Assembly: GCA_964582415.1 (NCBI GenBank)
Contig: CAZOSF010000049.1
Location: 1 to 19,292 of the forward strand
Length of the DNA stretch: 19,292 nt
Direction: 5' to 3'
Source of the DNA: CAZOSF01 sp964582415
Lineage (GTDB): Bacteria; Bacteroidota; Bacteroidia; Flavobacteriales; Flavobacteriaceae
Translations under genes and position numbers: made by a program
The notes under the pieces: generated by a model
What the model saw: only the letters and a program-made list of their open reading frames with translations
Database searches by the model: none
Told to the model about the DNA's origin: nothing
Shown: in pieces, positions 14,974-19,292 of the stretch
Layout of the letters: every line of letters begins with the position of its first letter
Position numbering within the stretch: the first letter of the stretch is position 1

Positions 14974-16110
14974 ATGATTAATAAACGCCTCTTGATTAAG
15001 AACCTCCTCGCCCACAACGACGAGAGCAGTTTTTATGATAAGAAGCGAAGAATAGATTTGGGCACGAAAGAGGGAAAGGCCAAATTTCTCAAGCATATTT
15101 GCGCTTTAAGCAACAGCAACCCAAAAAACAACAGCTATATTGTTATTGGGGTGGAAGACGAGACCAACGAAATTACAGGGGTTGATTTCTTCGACGACAG
15201 TAAAATTCAAAACCTCATTAACGCCTACCTCACCAACGCTCCACTGATTTCTTATGAGAATGTAATGTTTCCACACTTGACAGATGACAAAGTGGTGGGT
15301 TTGGTAACCATTCGGCCCACTGGTAAAATCACTTCCCTTCGAAAAAACATCTGGAAATATTGGGGAGGTTCCATCTTTATGCGGGACGGAAGTGTGTCCA
15401 TGCCCAAAGACTTCGATATTGAGATAAAGGATGTGAATTCCGAAATCGTGCGCTCTATCGAAAACCAATCCAAAAACAATGTTGAGCATACCTTGGATGG
15501 CGTTATCGATTTTATTAACCATCGGCACAGTGATTTGGAATCCCACTACAAGGTATTTAAGGAACAATTTGTGGTTTGCTGGGCAGGAATTACCAAACAG
15601 GCCAAAGGGCAGATCTATTACTCTCGGGTAGATATCGAATTGATCAACGAACAAGTGCGTTTGTTCTATTCCGCTTTGGATGAGGTGAGTATTGAGTATT
15701 CGGAAGATTCCTTTAAAATAACCGAATATGTTCATTTAGGCCTAAACGAACAGTACAAGTATTATCCCTTGGAAGAAGTGGTGATTACTTTCAGGGAAAA
15801 CGGTTCCTATTCCATAGATTCTGAATTGATCTTCGAGCCCCCTCAATTCAATAAGCGTACGCTATATCATATTTACAATGCCAATAATGCCTTGATGGAC
15901 AAGCTTAAAAAGAACATCCCCTTGAACCCACATGAGCAAAAAGATCTTCGCCAAGTGCCGGCCACGTATTTGATTTGCTACCTAAACGATTTTCAGGATG
16001 CCAAGGAAAAATTGATGGAAAGTAGGGACTATTTGAAACAAATCAACGGAAATGTATACCAATCGTTCAAGGATGCTGCAAGGATCCTTCGAAAAGTAAA
16101 ATACAATTAA
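14974..16110 (+). CDS. AlbA_2 (Schlafen-type) domain protein
   Basis: A 378-residue cytoplasmic protein. The N-terminal ~150 residues match the AlbA_2/Schlafen putative nucleic-acid-binding fold: the RRIDLGTKEGKAKFLKHICA helix, YIVIGVEDETNEITGVDFFDD, LINAYLTNAPLISYENV and KVVGLVTIRPTGK. It is often annotated as an ATP-binding or helix-turn-helix protein. The C-terminal ~220 residues are charged and mostly helical, with no motif I can name. I have seen close relatives in flavobacteria as single chromosomal genes, and no defence or mobile genes surround this one. It starts 33 bases after the SDR gene, after a degenerate AACCGAAAACCGACAACTG spacer, with AAAAGGG a few bases before the ATG as a possible ribosome site. 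Confidence 0.8.
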   Translation: MINKRLLIKNLLAHNDESSFYDKKRRIDLGTKEGKAKFLKHICALSNSNPKNNSYIVIGVEDETNEITGVDFFDDSKIQNLINAYLTNAPLISYENVMFPHLTDDKVVGLVTIRPTGKITSLRKNIWKYWGGSIFMRDGSVSMPKDFDIEIKDVNSEIVRSIENQSKNNVEHTLDGVIDFINHRHSDLESHYKVFKEQFVVCWAGITKQAKGQIYYSRVDIELINEQVRLFYSALDEVSIEYSEDSFKITEYVHLGLNEQYKYYPLEEVVITFRENGSYSIDSELIFEPPQFNKRTLYHIYNANNALMDKLKKNIPLNPHEQKDLRQVPATYLICYLNDFQDAKEKLMESRDYLKQINGNVYQSFKDAARILRKVKYN

Positions 16111-16132
16111 TCTTCGTTGCGTTGATAATTCG

Positions 16133-16140
16133 TAACTTTA
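16133..16140 (+). promoter_or_regulatory. Putative -7 box (TAACTTTA) of the SPFH operon
   Basis: TAACTTTA differs from TAnnTTTG at one base and is followed by an A-rich leader (AAAAACAAACAAATC) running to the ATG at 16166, the usual Bacteroidota translation-initiation context. The -33 side (TTCGTTG, from 16113) is poor. Confidence 0.35.
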
Positions 16141-16165
16141 ATACTTCATCAAAAACAAACAAATC

Positions 16166-17293
16166 ATGGGGATATTTGACAAAATCAAGGAAAAACTTAG
16201 CAATGAGTTTATCGATATTATCGAATGGCTGGACTATACCGATGACACCATTTGTCATCGATTTGAACGCTATCAAAATGAAATAAAAAACGGTGCGAAG
16301 CTGATCGTTCGTGAGGGACAGACCGCCGTTTTTGTGAATGAAGGTCAGTTGGCCGACGTATTCAAACCGGGAACCTATACTTTGGATACCCAAAACCTGC
16401 CTATTTTGGCCACTTTAAAGGGTTGGAAATATGGGTTTAACAGTCCGTTTAAAGCCGAGGTATATTTTGTAAACACCCATTTGTTTACCGATGAAAAGTG
16501 GGGAACCAAGAACCCAATTACACTTCATGACGAACGCTTCGGTTTGGTAGAAATCCGTGCTTTTGGTACCTATGCCTTCCGAATTTCCGATGCAGGGAAA
16601 TTTATTATCGATATTGTGGGAACCGACAATAACTTCACCAATTTCGAAATCAATGAGCACCTCAAAAGTTTAATTGCCACGCGATTTACCGATACCGTTG
16701 GGAAAGCCAATCTCCCCATCGAATTATATGCTGCCAATACGACTGAATTGAGCGAGACCTGTAAAGAAGTGATGCAACCGGAATTTCAGAGTGTTGGAAT
16801 TGGCTTGGAGAAATTCTTTATCGAAAATGTTTCCATGCCGGAGGAACTCAAAAAAGAGATCTTCGAGTACAGCCGTATCGACAAATTGGATTTAGATAAA
16901 TTGGCCAAGTTCAAAACCGCCAAAGCCATTGAAGAGGCTGCAAAGAACGAGGGCGGAACCGCTGGTGCTGGAATGGGTATGGGAATGGGCTTTGTCTTGG
17001 CTCAGCAAATGGGTGGTATGATGCAGCCACAAACGGGACAACCCCCTGTACAAGCTTCAGGAGGAACACCTCCTCCAATTCCTGCCCCAGTTCAGTATTT
17101 CTATGCCCATAATGGCACCCAAGCGGGTCCAGTAAATTTTGAGCAATTGAAGTCGTTGTTCGCCAATAGAACCGTAAATCGCGATACTCTTATTTGGAAA
17201 CAAGGAATGGAAAATTGGACGGCATTGAAGGATATAGAAGAGTTGAAAGCCTTCTTGGGAGGAAGCACACCACCACCGTTACCTAATTCGTAG
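16166..17293 (+). CDS. SPFH domain protein with C-terminal GYF_2 domain
   Basis: A 375-residue protein. The SPFH/band-7 core spans about residues 30-260: VREGQTAVFVNEGQLADVFKPGTYTL, ITLHDERFGLVEIRAFGTYAFRI, VGIGLEKFFIENVSMPEELKKEI. There is no N-terminal membrane helix, which fits the virion-core/YdjI-type SPFH group rather than the FtsH-linked HflK/C. A Gly-Met linker (GAGMGMGMG, about 267-275) and a Pro/Gln stretch lead to a GYF_2 (DUF4339) domain at about 310-365 (YFYAHNGTQAGPVNFEQLKS, LIWKQGMENWTAL), likely a proline-rich-peptide binder. The protein ends with PPPLPNS. It begins a three-gene operon. Its neighbour is a double zinc-ribbon membrane protein, as in B. subtilis ydjG/ydjI, suggesting a role in membrane stress. 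Confidence 0.88.
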   Translation: MGIFDKIKEKLSNEFIDIIEWLDYTDDTICHRFERYQNEIKNGAKLIVREGQTAVFVNEGQLADVFKPGTYTLDTQNLPILATLKGWKYGFNSPFKAEVYFVNTHLFTDEKWGTKNPITLHDERFGLVEIRAFGTYAFRISDAGKFIIDIVGTDNNFTNFEINEHLKSLIATRFTDTVGKANLPIELYAANTTELSETCKEVMQPEFQSVGIGLEKFFIENVSMPEELKKEIFEYSRIDKLDLDKLAKFKTAKAIEEAAKNEGGTAGAGMGMGMGFVLAQQMGGMMQPQTGQPPVQASGGTPPPIPAPVQYFYAHNGTQAGPVNFEQLKSLFANRTVNRDTLIWKQGMENWTALKDIEELKAFLGGSTPPPLPNS

Positions 17294-17303
17294 TTTAAGA
17301 GCG

Positions 17304-18407
17304 CTGAACACCGAACCGCAACATACCACGGAATTAAAAAAATCCTGCGTGAATTGTGGGGCAGAATTGCTTTATGCACCCGGAACTACCGAGTTGCATT
17401 GTGATTACTGTGGTCATACACAGGAAATTCCCCCTTCCGAAAGTGAGTTTGAAGAGCTAGAGCTGAAACCCTATCTTGAATCTATGGGCTCCAACTCCCA
17501 CAGTATGGAGCTGTCCATGATTCAGTGTAAAAATTGCGGCGCCAACCAGCACATCGAGGAGAACTATAAATCACTGCAATGCGTTTATTGTGGTTCTCCA
17601 TTGATTCTGCAAGATCAGCACAAAGAGGAATGGATATTACCTGGGGCCATCGTCCCCTTTCAAATTACACAGGAAAAAGCGCATCAAATTTTCAAGAAAT
17701 GGGTGGATAGTTTATGGTGGGCCCCCAATAAATTAAAAAAAGCCAGTCTTAGTGCAGAAAATACCAAAGGACTCTACTGTCCCTATTGGACCTTCGATGC
17801 ACAATTGCACGCAGATTATACAGGACAAAGGGGCGACTATTATTATGTTTCCGTACCACATACAACACGAGTTAATGGTCGCACTGTTGTAAAAATGCGG
17901 CAAGAGCGGAGAACACGTTGGACCCCTGCCATGGGCAGCATAAAAGGGTTTGTGGATGATACTTTGGTAGAGGCCTCCCAACAACGGTCGGGTGTCATTC
18001 CATCGAAAGTGGCTCGTTGGAACCTGAAGTCCTTGGTTCCTTTCAATAGTAGCTATTTAGCGGGTTTTATTACTGAAAAATATACCATCCCATTAAAGGA
18101 AGGACATCTGGAAGCCATGGAAGAGTCCAGAAATATTGCAGAAATTTGGGTGCGAAGGGACATTGGTGGAGACACCCAGAGAATAACCAGCCTAAATATG
18201 TCTTTAAGCGAAGAAACCTTCAAGCATATTTTACTTCCGATTTATATCAGCACCTATTTTTTTAAGGGGAAAGCCTATCATTTCTTTGTGAATGGGCAGA
18301 CGGGAGTAATTTCCGGTCAGCGCCCCTATTCTTTCTGGAAGATATTCCTGATGGTCTTGCTGCTCCTTTTGGTTATAGCAGTAATTGCTATTTTTGCAAA
18401 CCGATGA
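17304..18407 (+). CDS. Double zinc-ribbon protein with C-terminal TM, non-standard start
   Basis: Numbered from codon 17304, it has two zinc ribbons: Cys15/18 with Cys33/36 (CVNC...CDYC) and Cys75/78 with Cys93/96 (CKNC...CVYC). A beta-rich middle domain follows (about 110-335, with YCPYWTFDAQLHADYTGQRG), then a C-terminal membrane segment (about 344-364). This is a YdjG-like layout. The only standard start in frame, GTG 17349, falls after the first Cys codon (TGC 17346) and would destroy ribbon one. The frame is open back to 17247 with no ATG, GTG or TTG. CTG 17304, 10 bases after the SPFH stop, would give L/M-NTEPQHTTELKKSCVNCG and is the best candidate. A base-call error turning ATG into CTG is equally possible. 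It overlaps the phosphoesterase gene by 4 bases. Confidence 0.75.
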   Translation: MNTEPQHTTELKKSCVNCGAELLYAPGTTELHCDYCGHTQEIPPSESEFEELELKPYLESMGSNSHSMELSMIQCKNCGANQHIEENYKSLQCVYCGSPLILQDQHKEEWILPGAIVPFQITQEKAHQIFKKWVDSLWWAPNKLKKASLSAENTKGLYCPYWTFDAQLHADYTGQRGDYYYVSVPHTTRVNGRTVVKMRQERRTRWTPAMGSIKGFVDDTLVEASQQRSGVIPSKVARWNLKSLVPFNSSYLAGFITEKYTIPLKEGHLEAMEESRNIAEIWVRRDIGGDTQRITSLNMSLSEETFKHILLPIYISTYFFKGKAYHFFVNGQTGVISGQRPYSFWKIFLMVLLLLLVIAVIAIFANR

Positions 18408-19129
18408 GAACCTTTGTAATTGGAGACATACATGGGGGGCTACGTGCCCTGAAGCAAGTATTGGAAAGGGTACAACCCCATCCAGCCGATCAGTTTGTGT
18501 TTGTTGGGGATTATGTAGATGGTTGGAGTGAGAATACCGAAACGGTCCATTATTTAATTGAATTTTCAAAATCGTTTCGCTGTATCTTTTTAAGGGGGAA
18601 TCACGACGAATTGTGCCAGAATTATTTGAAAGAGGGGATTGCCCCCGAGTTATGGCTACAACATGGGGGTTCCTTAACCAAACAAGGATACGAAGCGCTA
18701 TCCCTAGAGGAAATCCAACAACACCTTCAATTTTTCGAAGAATTGGTCAATTATCATATCGATGAACAAAATCGCTTGTTTATCCATGCAGGTTTTACAA
18801 ATATCCATGGGCCACAGCATGAATATTATGCCAATATGGTGTATTGGGATCGAACCCTTTGGGAAATGGCCTGTTCTCTAGATCCAACTCTGAAAAAAGG
18901 AGACCTATTATTTCCAAAACGCTTGGAATTATTTTCAGAGATATTCATCGGTCATACCCCAGTTACGCGTATTGGAAAAACCGTTCCCTATCGGGCAGCC
19001 ACTATCTGGAATGTAGATACCGGAGCTGCGTTCAAAGGAGCTTTGACGATACTGAATGTTGATTCCAAACAATTCTGGCAGAGTGATCCTGTATACACCC
19101 TCTATCCCGAGGAAAATGGAAGAAATTAA
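18404..19129 (+). CDS. PPP-type metallophosphoesterase (serine/threonine phosphatase-like)
   Basis: A 241-residue cytoplasmic phosphoesterase with all metal-site motifs: GDIHG (7-11), GDYVD (35-39), RGNHDE (64-69), HAG (128-130) and GHTPV (183-187), followed by DTGAAFKG (205-212). This set is that of bacterial PPP phosphatases such as PrpA/PrpB and lambda phosphatase, which use two metal ions to hydrolyse phosphoproteins or small phosphoesters. The substrate is not evident: it could be a Ser/Thr phosphatase or act on dinucleotide polyphosphates (ApaH relatives are longer). The ATG overlaps the zinc-ribbon stop (ATGA), so it is translationally coupled to the SPFH/zinc-ribbon pair. A terminator follows the stop at once. 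Confidence 0.9.
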   Translation: MRTFVIGDIHGGLRALKQVLERVQPHPADQFVFVGDYVDGWSENTETVHYLIEFSKSFRCIFLRGNHDELCQNYLKEGIAPELWLQHGGSLTKQGYEALSLEEIQQHLQFFEELVNYHIDEQNRLFIHAGFTNIHGPQHEYYANMVYWDRTLWEMACSLDPTLKKGDLLFPKRLELFSEIFIGHTPVTRIGKTVPYRAATIWNVDTGAAFKGALTILNVDSKQFWQSDPVYTLYPEENGRN

Positions 19130-19154
19130 AAAGCCCGCAGATTGCGGGCTTTTT
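19128..19154. terminator. Strong bidirectional Rho-independent terminator
   Basis: A perfect 12-bp stem, AAAAAGCCCGCA (19128-19139) with TGCGGGCTTTTT (19143-19154), around the loop GAT. It has a U tract in both directions, so it can end the SPFH operon from the left and the ALDH gene from the right. It overlaps the stop codon of the phosphoesterase gene. Confidence 0.9.
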
Positions 19155-19170
19155 ATTATTCAATTTTTAT

Positions 19171-19292
19171 TTACAAATCAAATTTTATTCCTTGTGCCAG
19201 TGGTAATTCACTGGTGTAATTAATGGTATTCGTTTGGCGTCTCATATATACTTTCCAAGCATCGGAACCAGATTCTCGTCCGCCACCGGTTT
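19171..19292 (-). CDS. Aldehyde dehydrogenase, ALDH7 (antiquitin) family, C-terminal fragment
   Basis: The last 39 residues of a gene that continues past the window edge, read on the minus strand, start TGGGRESGSDAWKVYMRR and end with INYTSELPLAQGIKFDL. The TGGGRESGSDAWK / YMRR / TINY / LPLAQGIKF series is the characteristic C-terminus of the ALDH7A1/antiquitin family, NAD-dependent aldehyde dehydrogenases acting on alpha-aminoadipic semialdehyde in lysine breakdown and on related aldehydes. The catalytic Cys and cofactor site lie outside the window. It converges on the phosphoesterase gene and shares the terminator at 19128-19154. Confidence 0.85.
   Translation of the reverse strand, partial: TGGGRESGSDAWKVYMRRQTNTINYTSELPLAQGIKFDL

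Noticed and set aside
15106..15735. Minus-strand 209-codon open frame inside the AlbA_2 gene
   Set aside because: Antisense to a conserved protein and shows no motif or start context.
1..19292. CRISPR arrays, tRNA/rRNA genes, insertion sequences, prophage genes
   Set aside because: Looked for spaced direct repeats, tRNA-like clover-leaf ends and transposase motifs by eye on both strands; none were found.

Overview
The window looks like a chromosomal segment of a member of the Bacteroidota, most likely a marine Flavobacteriaceae species. The evidence is a type IX secretion (T9SS) C-terminal sorting domain, a complete Bat (Bacteroides aerotolerance) operon in its usual order, TAnnTTTG-like -7 boxes in place of E. 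coli-type promoters, weak Shine-Dalgarno sequences, and flavobacterial versions of GpsA, PheS and ALDH7. The sequence is a draft scaffold. It holds two runs of exactly 100 N (3892-3991 and 7032-7131), which are probably gap placeholders of unknown true size. No tRNA, rRNA, CRISPR array or insertion sequence was seen.

Layout: (1) 1-1355 holds a secreted T9SS cargo gene on the minus strand, then about 510 bases without a protein gene. That spacer carries a palindromic REP-like repeat, a GC-rich minus-strand terminator, and a structured stretch that may be a small RNA ending at the terminator. (2) 1356-4429 is a housekeeping block: gpsA (+) converges on a pheS/conserved-hypothetical pair (-), and a cvpA-like gene (+) diverges from pheS across the first gap. 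(3) 4468-13082 is one long minus-strand operon, moxR, DUF58 gene, BatD-like membrane gene, batA, batB, batC, batD, batE. From the DUF58 gene onward its genes abut, overlap by 1 base or lie 1 base apart. MoxR is an AAA+ ATPase, the DUF58 protein and BatA/B carry von Willebrand A metal-binding (MIDAS) motifs, BatC/E carry TPRs, and BatD plus the 550-residue protein have large periplasmic regions, so together they look like an envelope-associated chaperone or stress complex. batC is broken by the second gap. (4) 13242-16110 carries an aldo/keto reductase, a YdfG-like short-chain dehydrogenase and an AlbA_2/Schlafen-type protein on the plus strand. (5) 16166-19129 is a compact plus-strand operon: SPFH protein with a GYF_2 tail, double zinc-ribbon membrane protein, PPP-type phosphoesterase. 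It ends in a strong bidirectional terminator shared with the convergent 3' end of an ALDH7 (antiquitin-like) gene cut by the window edge.

Most of the window is ordinary conserved flavobacterial gene content. The points most worth a second look are the possible structured RNA at 1066-1256, the zinc-ribbon gene at about 17304 that lacks a usable ATG/GTG/TTG start, and the SPFH/zinc-ribbon pair, which resembles the B. subtilis YdjI/YdjG membrane-stress module but has no PspA beside it.
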